NCBI GenBank assembly: GCA_003509805.1
Contig: DOMV01000445.1
Location: 1-8,177, forward strand
Length of the DNA: 8,177 bases
DNA from: Planctomycetaceae bacterium
Lineage (GTDB): Bacteria; Planctomycetota; Planctomycetia; Pirellulales; Thermoguttaceae
Direction of reading: 5' to 3'
Part shown: positions 1 through 6,449 of the stretch, in pieces
Layout: every line of letters begins with the position of its first letter
How positions within the stretch are numbered: the stretch's first letter is position 1
Position numbers and translations under genes: made by a program
The notes under the pieces: generated by a model
Told to the model about the DNA's origin: nothing
Databases searched by the model: none
The model's input: only the letters and a program-made list of their open reading frames with translations

Positions 1-52
1 TTCTTTCTCCCGTGTCAAAATGACTCCTAAATGACGGACGATTCCGGAACGG

Positions 53-191
53 ATACTGGAAACGCGATGAAAACGAACATTCGGTCAAGCCTGCCTTCCG
101 CACCCACTCCTAACTTCTGTTTGTATAATGACATAAACGGATCGTTCGAGCGGCGGGCGTTTGTGCGAGGGAGGATCGTCGGGCTGTTTAC
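53..191 (-). repeat. Dispersed intergenic repeat, copy A (inverted relative to copy B)
   Basis: The reverse complement of this stretch aligns with 4300-4441. The block 53-109 matches 4385-4441 without gaps, with 8 mismatches in 57 bases. The block 138-191 matches 4300-4353 without gaps, with 12 mismatches in 54. The 28-31 bases between them are more diverged and differ in length by 3. Weaker similarity continues to about base 39, where both copies share a CGGAATCG-like end. Mismatches in the frame that is open in A fall at all three codon positions, and copy B has stops in that frame, so the repeat is probably not coding. It could be a MITE-like element, a small RNA gene family or a dispersed regulatory element. 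Confidence 0.85.
124..129 (+). promoter_or_regulatory. Candidate -10 box inside repeat copy A
   Basis: A perfect TATAAT preceded by TTG lies in the diverged centre of repeat copy A. No good -35 hexamer is found 16-18 bases upstream (the sequence there is CACCCA-like), so promoter activity is uncertain. If used, it would give the sigma/FecR unit a leader of about 240 bases. Confidence 0.25.
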
Positions 192-241
192 AGCATCTAT
201 TCCTTCATAGACGGAAATACCGCGTTTTTCAACCGCTTGCC

Positions 242-282
242 GGGAAATCCGAAAAAAAGTGAAAAAAGTTTCCGGATTTCCC
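242..282. promoter_or_regulatory. Inverted repeat with perfect 10-base arms (operator or RNA hairpin)
   Basis: GGGAAATCCG at 242-251 is the exact reverse complement of CGGATTTCCC at 273-282. The 21 bases between are A-rich. The stem can extend by three AAA/TTT pairs past a one-base bulge. The right arm overlaps the -35 position expected for the -10 box at 293-298, so it could be a repressor or activator site. It could also fold as a hairpin in a transcript entering from upstream. It lacks the T-run of an intrinsic terminator reading rightwards. Confidence 0.45.
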
Positions 283-309
283 CGCTTTCTTGTAAAATAT
301 CGGGATATT
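269..309 (+). promoter_or_regulatory. Candidate promoter and short dyad ahead of the sigma gene
   Basis: TAAAAT at 293-298 matches the -10 consensus at five of six positions. The upstream hexamer TTTCCG (269-274, 18-base spacer) is a poor -35. AATATC-GG-GATATT at 296-309 is a hyphenated palindrome that overlaps the end of the -10 box and the expected transcription start near 305, a typical place for an operator. Transcription from here would give a leader of about 75 bases before the ATG at 380. Autoregulation by the encoded sigma factor is possible, but its promoter consensus is unknown. Confidence 0.35.
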
Positions 310-379
310 ACGCGAGAATGACGGCAAGCGGGAGCGAGTTTTGGTATATCCCTACACGAGCGTATCAAGGTTGCGAACC

Positions 380-928
380 ATGAGTGCAATTCCCGAAGCG
401 GACCGCGGCGAAAATCGTGAACGTCACGACCTTTTTTTGCGGCTGTTGATGCAGAACGAACCGCGCATCCTGGCGTTCATCCGTTCGTTGGTGCCCCGCC
501 ACGAGGATGCGGCCGACGTTCTCCAGGAAGTCGCCGTCGTCCTTTGGCAGAAGATCGGCCAATGCCCGTTGGATGACGGCTTTTTGCCTTGGAGCCTGAC
601 CGTGGCGCGCTTCCAGGCGATGGCCTTTTTGCGTGACAAAAAGCGGGACCGGCTTTGCTTCGACATCGAAACGCTCGAACGCATCGCCGAGGCGGCGCTC
701 CGGGAGAGCGACGGATACGAGGATCGTCGGAATGCGTTGAAACACTGTTTGGATCGGCTGCCGGCGCAACAGCGTTTGCTGGTCCTCGAAGCCTACCGCA
801 GCGACGCGCGAATCGATCAAATGGCGAGGCGGCAGCACAAGACGCCGATGAGCCTGTACAAAACCCTCCAACGAATCCGGGAGCTCCTTTCCTCCTGTAT
901 CCGGGGCCGGTTGAAATCACCGCAATGA
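380..928 (+). CDS. ECF-like RNA polymerase sigma-70 family factor (PVC type)
   Basis: This 182-residue protein should direct RNA polymerase to a small set of promoters. Region 2 spans about residues 16-90: the DAADVLQEVAVVLW helix at 43-56 is the core-binding segment, and the WSLTVARFQAMAFLRDKKRD stretch at 71-90 corresponds to regions 2.3/2.4, which melt and read the -10 element. Region 4 spans about 115-175, with LDRLPAQQRLLVLEAY and a helix-turn-helix (about 145-170) for the -35 element. Size and layout fit the short sigma factors paired with FecR proteins in Planctomycetes and Verrucomicrobia. The ATG at 380 was chosen because it has a weak AAGG nine bases upstream and gives the usual family N-terminus. 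A TTG at 341 with GGAG six bases upstream would add 13 residues and cannot be excluded. The FecR gene follows after 6 bases, so the two are almost certainly co-transcribed. Target genes cannot be told from the window. Confidence 0.92.
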   Translation: MSAIPEADRGENRERHDLFLRLLMQNEPRILAFIRSLVPRHEDAADVLQEVAVVLWQKIGQCPLDDGFLPWSLTVARFQAMAFLRDKKRDRLCFDIETLERIAEAALRESDGYEDRRNALKHCLDRLPAQQRLLVLEAYRSDARIDQMARRQHKTPMSLYKTLQRIRELLSSCIRGRLKSPQ

Positions 929-934
929 TTCTTC

Positions 935-3900
935 ATGAAATCCGATGAGATGAAACGATATACAAGGGAACTGGACTGGCTCCAGGATTACATCGACGGC
1001 CGCATCACTCCGGAGAACCTCGACCGCCTGCAAAAAGCGATCATGGAGGATTCCGAATTTTGCCGCACGTATCTGATTTACATGGATACGGACACGGCGC
1101 TGCACGCAATGGCGGCCGACCCGGTTTTTCGTGCGGAAATCGCCGAATCGCTCTCCGAAGAACTGGCCCATGCGGGCGCCGCGTCCATTGAGGGCAAAAA
1201 GTGGAAAAAAACGGCCCGCATCTACCGCACCGTCAGTTGGTCGGCCCTCTCGCTACTCGTCCTGCTCGTCGCCACCTTCGTCTGGGTGCTCGCGGTGTAC
1301 GATCATTCCGTCAGGCAGTTCGCCAAATCCGGCAGCGTCGACCCGTATAGACCCCGGCAAGTCAAACCGGTCATGCCGGGCGCCCCGGCCGAATGGCTCG
1401 ACGGCGATTCGAAAATCCTGAAGAACCGGCTTGTTTCCTCCCAACCCGGCGGCGCGAAAGCATTCCAAATCACCGATGTCGACCTTGGCGATACCGGCTT
1501 GACGCTCCGCCTGCCCAAGGGAATCACGGTCGAATTCGCCCCGTACGCGAAAGCCGCGTTCGAGAGCGCCATGCGATTGCGGCTCTTTCGCGGCGAAGTC
1601 CGGGTCGATGTCGGCAAGGAAGGATCCGGCTTCACCGTCGTCACCGACGCCGGGGAGGTGATCGATATCGGAACCGTGTTCAAGGTCGGCGTCAAAGAGA
1701 GCGGCGAAACGCATCTGGACGTTCTTTCCGGCGAAATCAACTTCAAGGAACACCTCGTCCTGGAAAACGGCGCCGTACCGCTCGTCTTGCAGGAGGGCAG
1801 CCGGATCGTCCTGAAACCGCGGGAATCCGTCCCGCAATCGCAATATGCCGAAATATCCGGGATTTATCCCCATTTGGCCGTCTTCAACAACGCCGCCCAA
1901 TGCTATTACAGCGCTTTGGCCGAATGGGGCGGCCGTCTTTGGGTGATCGGTTCGCCGCCGTACGCCCCGATGGGGTCCGAAGACAAACTGTACGAAATAA
2001 GGTCGAACCTGAGACGGATCACCCGTCCCGAAAGCGTCGGAGGAACGCATTCGAACCGGATGATCCATCGGGAAACAGGCCAATTGATCCTCGGGCCCTA
2101 TTTCATCGACGCAAACGGAAATGTCCGACCCAACAACCCCTCGGATTTTTCCGGACGTTTTTGCGGGACGGCCCGGCATTTGGAAAAGCCCGGGGAAAAA
2201 GCCTGTTTCGCGACGATGGAAAAAGGATTGTACGAGATCGATCTCCGCACGTTCGAATACCGGAAATTGATCGGGGATGATGCTTCCAAGGCGCTTCAAA
2301 ACAAGTCGAATGACACGAATGTTCTCCAATCGCAACTTCCCGGCACCTTTGGCATGGGACTGTACAAAGGAATGGATCGGCTGTTTTATATCAACTCCGG
2401 CGACAACGACTGGGGCGATTCCGGGAGAATCGATCAAGCCGGCGCGTCGGCTCAATGGAAGAAAGCCGGAGAGGATTGGGAGCGGCTCCGCTCCGGCCAG
2501 TTCGGCGAAGTCACCGGACCGCGAGGAATCGAGGGAAGCGACGATCCGAACGATCCGGTCTGGGCGCTCGGTATGGACCACCGCTCGATCCTGCTGAACG
2601 TTTTCGACCGGGGAGAATGGACGGCCTATCGCTTGCCGAAAACCTCGCATTCCTATGACGGAACGCACGGCCTTTGCCTGGAACAACCGAGAATCCGCGA
2701 CATCGGATCGGACGATCTGTTGATGAGCACGCACGGTTCGCTCTGGGCTTTTCCGCGAAACTTTTCCTTGAGTGACACTTCCGGTATCAGGCCGCGAAGC
2801 TCCGTCCTGAAGTTGATTCGGGATTATTGTCGCTGGAATGGTCGCGTCGTCTTCGCCTGCAACGACACCTCGTCCTGGCCTTTGTATTCGACTCCGCGTG
2901 TTGAAACCCGCCCGTTTCCCGCGGGAACGTCGCAATCGAATCTCTGGTTCGTTCCCCCCGAACAACTGGATCGGTTCGGTCCCGTTTCAGGCCGGGGAGC
3001 CGTTTGGCTCAACGATTCCGTGGAAGCGGGAAAGCCGTCCGATCCCTTTATTTTCGACGGTTTTCGATACCGGTCCCTGCATTTGAAACACGATGCCGCC
3101 GAATCGGTACGGTTCACGCTGGAAGTCGACAAGGAAGGCAACGGGCATTGGACGCCGCTGCGCGAAATCGAAGTCGCTCCGGGAGAATACGTCTGGATCG
3201 ATTTTGACGCGGAGGAAACAGGGGCTTGGTTGAGGTTGGCTTCAAGTCGCGACATGGAACATGCCGTTGCCGTCTTTCAGTATCGCAATGAGGATCGTCG
3301 AACGAAACAATCTTCCCCGGTGTTCGACGGGGTCGCGAATGTTTCCTGCACAAAAACAAATGGCGGCATTCTTTACGCCGATAAAATCAGCCGCCGAACC
3401 CTATGGTATCTGCCTGACGAGGCGAACGATGAACAGGGACAGTATGTTTTGGATGCGAATCTCCGTTTACGTCCCGATCCGGGCAATCCGGAATACGGCT
3501 GGTTTCGTCAGGCTGCGGCGATCCATGAAAATGTGTTGCGGACGGACAGCGCTTCCGTGATCTATGAAGAAAACGGCAGGCGTTATCGGTTACCCAAAAG
3601 CGACTTGACGGGCGATGCGACAAGCGATTTTTCCCGGATCGGCGCTCCTTGGGACACGACTGGAATTCCCGGTCCGGAGCGGTCGGCGCGGGAAGTCGTC
3701 CACGGTCGCGACCTGCTCAATGCCCACGGAACCTTTTACGAGCTGCCGACGCCGACGGCGGGGGGGATTTCAAAGATACGACCGATTGCGACGCACAACC
3801 GTCGGATCAAGGACTTCGCCTCCTACCGTGGTTTGCTCGTCCTGAGCGGCATTGCGATGGACCACCCCGGGAACAATCCGCACATTGTCCGTTCCGACGA

Positions 3901-4261
3901 TGGAAAGTGCGCTCTCTGGGTCGGCGCGATCGACGACCTCTGGGCTTTCGGCAAACCGCGCGGCATTGGCGGGCCGTGGTATCGGCAATCGGTCAAAGCG
4001 GGCGAAGCGTCCGATCCCTACCTGATGTCCGGATACGATAAAAAGAAGTTATATCTTTCGCATACCGACTCGCAGCCGGTCGATATTCGCGTTGAAGTCG
4101 ATTTGACGGGAAACGGCGACTGGGGCGTGTACGAACGATTCACCGTGGCCGCTCGTAAGCGGTTCGAACACCGCTTTCCGGAATCGTTCGGAGCCTATTG
4201 GATTCGTTTTGTCCCGGAGCGGGATACCCAAGGACTCTCGACATTACTCCTTTATGAATGA
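935..4261 (+). CDS. FecR-domain anti-sigma membrane protein fused to a large propeller-like sensor domain
   Basis: This 1108-residue protein is predicted to span the inner membrane once and control the sigma factor encoded just upstream. Residues 1-95 are cytoplasmic and resemble the N-terminal segment of PVC FecR proteins (DWLQDYIDGRITPENLDRLQ at 14-33). One membrane helix lies at about 101-121. A FecR-like beta domain follows at about 180-275 (LRLPKGITVEF, LFRGEVRVDV, GTVFKVGV, LSGEIN). From about residue 305 the rest resembles a standalone secreted family of unknown function, with landmarks RLWVIGSPPY (334-343), PESVGGTHSNRMIH (365-378), GLYEIDL (431-437), GRGAVWLND (686-694) and SDPYLMSGYD (1026-1035). 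Repeated short aromatic/glycine strand motifs suggest a beta-propeller. Two related halves are seen, about 592-784 and 924-1108. Ordinary FecR proteins have about 300-500 residues, so this is a very large sensor module. No TonB receptor gene is nearby. The start at 935 lacks a clear Shine-Dalgarno sequence; ATG at 950 is an alternative. The FecR and membrane assignments are firm, while the sensor role is inferred. Confidence 0.9.
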   Translation: MKSDEMKRYTRELDWLQDYIDGRITPENLDRLQKAIMEDSEFCRTYLIYMDTDTALHAMAADPVFRAEIAESLSEELAHAGAASIEGKKWKKTARIYRTVSWSALSLLVLLVATFVWVLAVYDHSVRQFAKSGSVDPYRPRQVKPVMPGAPAEWLDGDSKILKNRLVSSQPGGAKAFQITDVDLGDTGLTLRLPKGITVEFAPYAKAAFESAMRLRLFRGEVRVDVGKEGSGFTVVTDAGEVIDIGTVFKVGVKESGETHLDVLSGEINFKEHLVLENGAVPLVLQEGSRIVLKPRESVPQSQYAEISGIYPHLAVFNNAAQCYYSALAEWGGRLWVIGSPPYAPMGSEDKLYEIRSNLRRITRPESVGGTHSNRMIHRETGQLILGPYFIDANGNVRPNNPSDFSGRFCGTARHLEKPGEKACFATMEKGLYEIDLRTFEYRKLIGDDASKALQNKSNDTNVLQSQLPGTFGMGLYKGMDRLFYINSGDNDWGDSGRIDQAGASAQWKKAGEDWERLRSGQFGEVTGPRGIEGSDDPNDPVWALGMDHRSILLNVFDRGEWTAYRLPKTSHSYDGTHGLCLEQPRIRDIGSDDLLMSTHGSLWAFPRNFSLSDTSGIRPRSSVLKLIRDYCRWNGRVVFACNDTSSWPLYSTPRVETRPFPAGTSQSNLWFVPPEQLDRFGPVSGRGAVWLNDSVEAGKPSDPFIFDGFRYRSLHLKHDAAESVRFTLEVDKEGNGHWTPLREIEVAPGEYVWIDFDAEETGAWLRLASSRDMEHAVAVFQYRNEDRRTKQSSPVFDGVANVSCTKTNGGILYADKISRRTLWYLPDEANDEQGQYVLDANLRLRPDPGNPEYGWFRQAAAIHENVLRTDSASVIYEENGRRYRLPKSDLTGDATSDFSRIGAPWDTTGIPGPERSAREVVHGRDLLNAHGTFYELPTPTAGGISKIRPIATHNRRIKDFASYRGLLVLSGIAMDHPGNNPHIVRSDDGKCALWVGAIDDLWAFGKPRGIGGPWYRQSVKAGEASDPYLMSGYDKKKLYLSHTDSQPVDIRVEVDLTGNGDWGVYERFTVAARKRFEHRFPESFGAYWIRFVPERDTQGLSTLLLYE
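2708..3286 (+). repeat. Internal protein duplication, first unit (FecR protein residues 592-784)
   Basis: This unit aligns with the C-terminal unit at 3704-4258. Paired segments are DDLLMSTHGSLWAFP with RDLLNAHGTFYELP, SGIRPRSSVLKLIRDYCRWNG with SKIRPIATHNRRIKDFASYRG, GPVSGRGAVWLND with GKPRGIGGPWYRQ, and LEVDKEGNGHW with VEVDLTGNGDW. Identity is roughly 30 percent by eye, so the duplication is old. It is visible at protein level only. Confidence 0.75.
3704..4258 (+). repeat. Internal protein duplication, second unit (FecR protein residues 924-1108)
   Basis: This is the partner of the unit at 2708-3286, with the same order of motifs. It ends in a GAYWIRFVPERD segment that corresponds to GAWLRLASSRD at 763-773. 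A weaker match extends upstream in both units (YRLPKTSHSYDG at 565-576 and YRLPKSDLTGDA at 884-895), so the true duplicated length may be about 230 residues. Confidence 0.75.
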
Positions 4262-4299
4262 AAACTGACGGATCCGGGAAAATTCTTTGAACATCTACC

Positions 4300-4441
4300 G
4301 TAAACGGCATGACAACCCTCCCGCGAACAATCGCTTTCCGCTCGAACGCTCCGCATCAATGCTTACACTAAAAAAGTCGAGGGCGAGTGCGTGCGGCAAG
4401 CAGACTTGACCAAATGTCCGTTTTCATCGCGTTGCCGGTAT
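4300..4441 (+). repeat. Dispersed intergenic repeat, copy B
   Basis: This is the partner of copy A (53-191), in the opposite orientation. It fills most of the gap between the convergent FecR and DUF2238-like genes. The best conserved part is the right end, from CTTGACC through TTTTCATCGCGTT (about 4405-4433). Possible local pairings include GCGA/TCGC around 4323-4334 and CGCTCG near 4340 with CGAGTG near 4384, but they were judged by eye. A 10-base inverted pair, ACCGTAAACG (4297-4306) and CGTTTACGGT (4486-4495), brackets it and could be terminal repeats. The function is unknown. Confidence 0.85.
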
Positions 4442-4488
4442 AGTGGTGCGTTATCGGAATCGGCACGGGCGGGGATCGCACGTTTCGT

Positions 4489-5085
4489 TTACGGTTTCAT
4501 CGACACCCAGCCGCTCCGTGCGAGGTAGTACGCGACGACGGCTCCGACGAGATTGGACACAAGATCGAGCGACGTGTTTTCGTAACCGCCGACGCCGGTT
4601 TGCGGGAGGAACACCGTCAACAGGAACTCGACATTTTCATTCAACGCCCCGAGGCCGACTCCCGCCATGACGACGATCAGGCCGATGGAAAAGCGTTTCA
4701 TGTCGCTCTTCGAAAGCAAGTTGCCGAGCAGGTGGTACATGATAAGGGTCGAGACACCGAACCCGAAGGCGTGGACCAACTGATCGTAACGCAGGACCGA
4801 ATACTTTTCCGAAATCGGGACCAGGAGGAGTCCGTACAACACGTCGCCGCCGACACGGATTCCGCCTCCCGCAAGGTGCATGACGGCCCAAACGGCGAGG
4901 CCGACAAGGCAGGCGAAGGGATACCGGACCGTTTTGTGCGTCAGGGCGATCAACGCACCGACGGCGACGACCACGACGACGTAGATCAGGAATTCGTGGT
5001 TCGCGTTCCAGAGGAACCGCAGGGCGAACGACAATGTGACGGCCGCAACGATTGCCGCGAGGATGCAGTGCTTGCGTTCGAACAT
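4489..5085 (-). CDS. DUF2238-like multi-pass membrane protein
   Basis: This is a 198-residue hydrophobic protein with about six membrane segments (roughly 8-25, 31-49, 56-74, 103-123, 133-150 and 171-190). Conserved-looking polar spots in or near helices are RYDQLVHAFGFG (99-110), GALNENVEF (146-154) and YENTSLDLVSNLVGA (168-182). The D-x3-H, NE-x2-E and D-x3-N-x2-GA pattern is what I associate with the DUF2238 (YjdF-like) family, which is distantly similar to VanZ-type proteins. Its biochemical function is not known. It is the last gene of the minus-strand cluster, 35 bases after the radical SAM gene, and is probably co-transcribed. The ATG at 5085 has only a weak GAGA 10 bases upstream. Its stop codon lies inside the CGTTTACGGT motif that pairs with 4297-4306. 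The gene call is secure; the family assignment is moderate. Confidence 0.78.
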   Translation of the reverse strand: MFERKHCILAAIVAAVTLSFALRFLWNANHEFLIYVVVVVAVGALIALTHKTVRYPFACLVGLAVWAVMHLAGGGIRVGGDVLYGLLLVPISEKYSVLRYDQLVHAFGFGVSTLIMYHLLGNLLSKSDMKRFSIGLIVVMAGVGLGALNENVEFLLTVFLPQTGVGGYENTSLDLVSNLVGAVVAYYLARSGWVSMKP

Positions 5086-5120
5086 GGGAATTGATTCTCG
5101 TTTTGTTCAAAATTCAAATT

Positions 5121-6449
5121 TCAGCTCTCGATCCAACGGACGAAATCGGGCAGTTCGTTGTCGCCGGGAATGTTCGTAAAAACCTCCGCCGTTTGCAGAC
5201 TGATCGGTAGCGGGGCCGGTGTTTCTGCCCGAGTCGCCTGGCGAATCAATTCCGTTTGATGTTGAATCAGGCAATGCCGCCTGGGATGTCGCATCGCCGT
5301 TGACATGCGGTCCCAAATCACGCCAATCGGTTCGTCGGCGATGTTTCCGAACGAAAGCGGCGTGAAATCGCAGGGGCAAACCTCGCCGGAAGGATCGATA
5401 AACAGATGCCGCGTTCCCGCCGCACAGCCGAACAGTTCCGGGCTTTCAATTTCGTTGAACGAACAAACTTTCGGCGGCAGTCGGCCTTGTTTGTCCCGAC
5501 GTAATTTCCGGTTGGTTTCCCGATGGAAACGCCGAATCTCTTTCACCTGTTCCGGGAAGAGGAATGGTGATTCGGCGTCGCCTTTATCCCCGGCGTCGGA
5601 CAAATGTCCGCAAGGCATCGGTTCGATCAAGCGAAATTCGTCGACGTGCAGCTCTTTCGATCTTGCGTACAGTTCCTTGTAAAGACCGCGTCGCATGTTC
5701 TGGCGGTCGGCGACGCAGTTGACGCAGGTATAGAGTCCGACGTCTTTCGCGATTCGAAGCGTCTGTTCCGCCGTTTCCAAGGCTCCGGAAAAATTGCGCA
5801 ACCGTTCGAACTCGCTTGCATTCGTTCGGTCGAGACTGACGCAAACGGCCCAGAGGCCCGCATTTTTTAGCTCCATCGCCTTCTTTTCATCGAACCCGAT
5901 GCCGGACGTGAAGATCATCGCCTCGCCGCCGCCGGCTTTGACCGCCCGAACGATGTCGGCCAAATCCGCCCGAACAAGCGGTTCACCGCCCGTGATCCCG
6001 AAAATGCTCGCTCCGATTTCATGCAGACCGGCAATGGTTTTCAACCAAACGTCGAGGGGCAATTCGGCTTGCTTGCGATTTTTGATACTGCAATGCCAAC
6101 AATTCGCCGGACAGCGGGAGGTGACGGCCAAGTAGGCGGAGACGGGAATCCAACGGCGCCGGGACAACTGGGCCGTGAACAACCGCTCGAAAGCCGGCCC
6201 GGGAAAAGGCGGTAAAAACGTGTTCAGGACGTACCGGTCGCCATGCCGGGAAATCGATTCGCCGTCGAGCCAACGCAGCATGTAGCGAAGAAGTCCGATT
6301 TGACGCAACAAGCCGCGAGACAGTTTTTCCCGAACGCCGCCGCGAAGTCGCCCCTCGGTTTTCAATTGCCGAAAGACCCGGCGCGGTGTTGCCGTGATGC
6401 GGCGATCAAGCAGCAATTTCAGCAGTGTCAACGTTTGACCGAATCGCAT
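5121..6449 (-). CDS. Radical SAM/SPASM domain protein
   Basis: This 442-residue enzyme should use a [4Fe-4S] cluster and S-adenosylmethionine for radical chemistry. The cluster motif C-x3-C-x2-C is at residues 113, 117 and 120 (TSRCPANCWHCS), and the SAM-contacting GGEP is at 154-157. The radical SAM barrel covers about 103-280. A SPASM-type C-terminal region has cysteines at 329, 342, 358, 360 and 393, with IDPSGEVCPCDF (351-362) typical of auxiliary-cluster binding. About 100 residues precede the barrel, including the FLPPFPGPAFERLF segment (78-91). SPASM proteins often modify peptides, but some act on other substrates, and no precursor peptide is visible here. The ATG at 6449 was chosen because AGAGGG (complement of 6455-6460) sits five bases upstream; an upstream start at 6497 would add 16 residues and extend the overlap. 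The gene overlaps the methyltransferase gene by 22 bases, indicating coupled translation. The substrate is unknown. Confidence 0.95.
   Translation of the reverse strand: MRFGQTLTLLKLLLDRRITATPRRVFRQLKTEGRLRGGVREKLSRGLLRQIGLLRYMLRWLDGESISRHGDRYVLNTFLPPFPGPAFERLFTAQLSRRRWIPVSAYLAVTSRCPANCWHCSIKNRKQAELPLDVWLKTIAGLHEIGASIFGITGGEPLVRADLADIVRAVKAGGGEAMIFTSGIGFDEKKAMELKNAGLWAVCVSLDRTNASEFERLRNFSGALETAEQTLRIAKDVGLYTCVNCVADRQNMRRGLYKELYARSKELHVDEFRLIEPMPCGHLSDAGDKGDAESPFLFPEQVKEIRRFHRETNRKLRRDKQGRLPPKVCSFNEIESPELFGCAAGTRHLFIDPSGEVCPCDFTPLSFGNIADEPIGVIWDRMSTAMRHPRRHCLIQHQTELIRQATRAETPAPLPISLQTAEVFTNIPGDNELPDFVRWIES

Larger units (their letters stand above)
1..379. other. Non-coding leader upstream of the sigma factor gene
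   Basis: No gene is convincing here. A 120-codon minus-strand frame (27-389) is open, but it runs over a dispersed repeat whose second copy has in-frame stops, and its translation resembles no family I know. The stretch holds repeat copy A (53-191), a consensus-like -10 box at 124-129, a 10-base-arm inverted repeat at 242-282, a second -10-like box at 293-298 and a short dyad at 296-309. The AT-rich part (about 250-310) lies directly ahead of the sigma gene and is the likeliest control region. The upstream neighbour is outside the window. Confidence 0.6.

Noticed and set aside
27..389. A 120-codon minus-strand open frame over the leader
   Set aside because: It crosses repeat copy A and the AT-rich control region, and the second repeat copy has stops in the same frame with changes at all codon positions.
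1253..2965. A 570-codon open frame on the minus strand opposite the FecR gene
   Set aside because: It lies wholly within a plus-strand gene with clear domains, its translation has no recognisable motif and is arginine/glycine rich, as expected for a shadow of a high-GC gene.
4262..4488. An intrinsic terminator between the convergent operons
   Set aside because: T-runs exist on both strands (for example the complement of 4370-4375) but none follows a stable GC-rich stem, so no terminator is annotated.
4600..5094. A 164-codon plus-strand open frame opposite the DUF2238-like gene
   Set aside because: Its product is a strongly charged, low-information sequence that mirrors the hydrophobic codons of the real membrane-protein gene.
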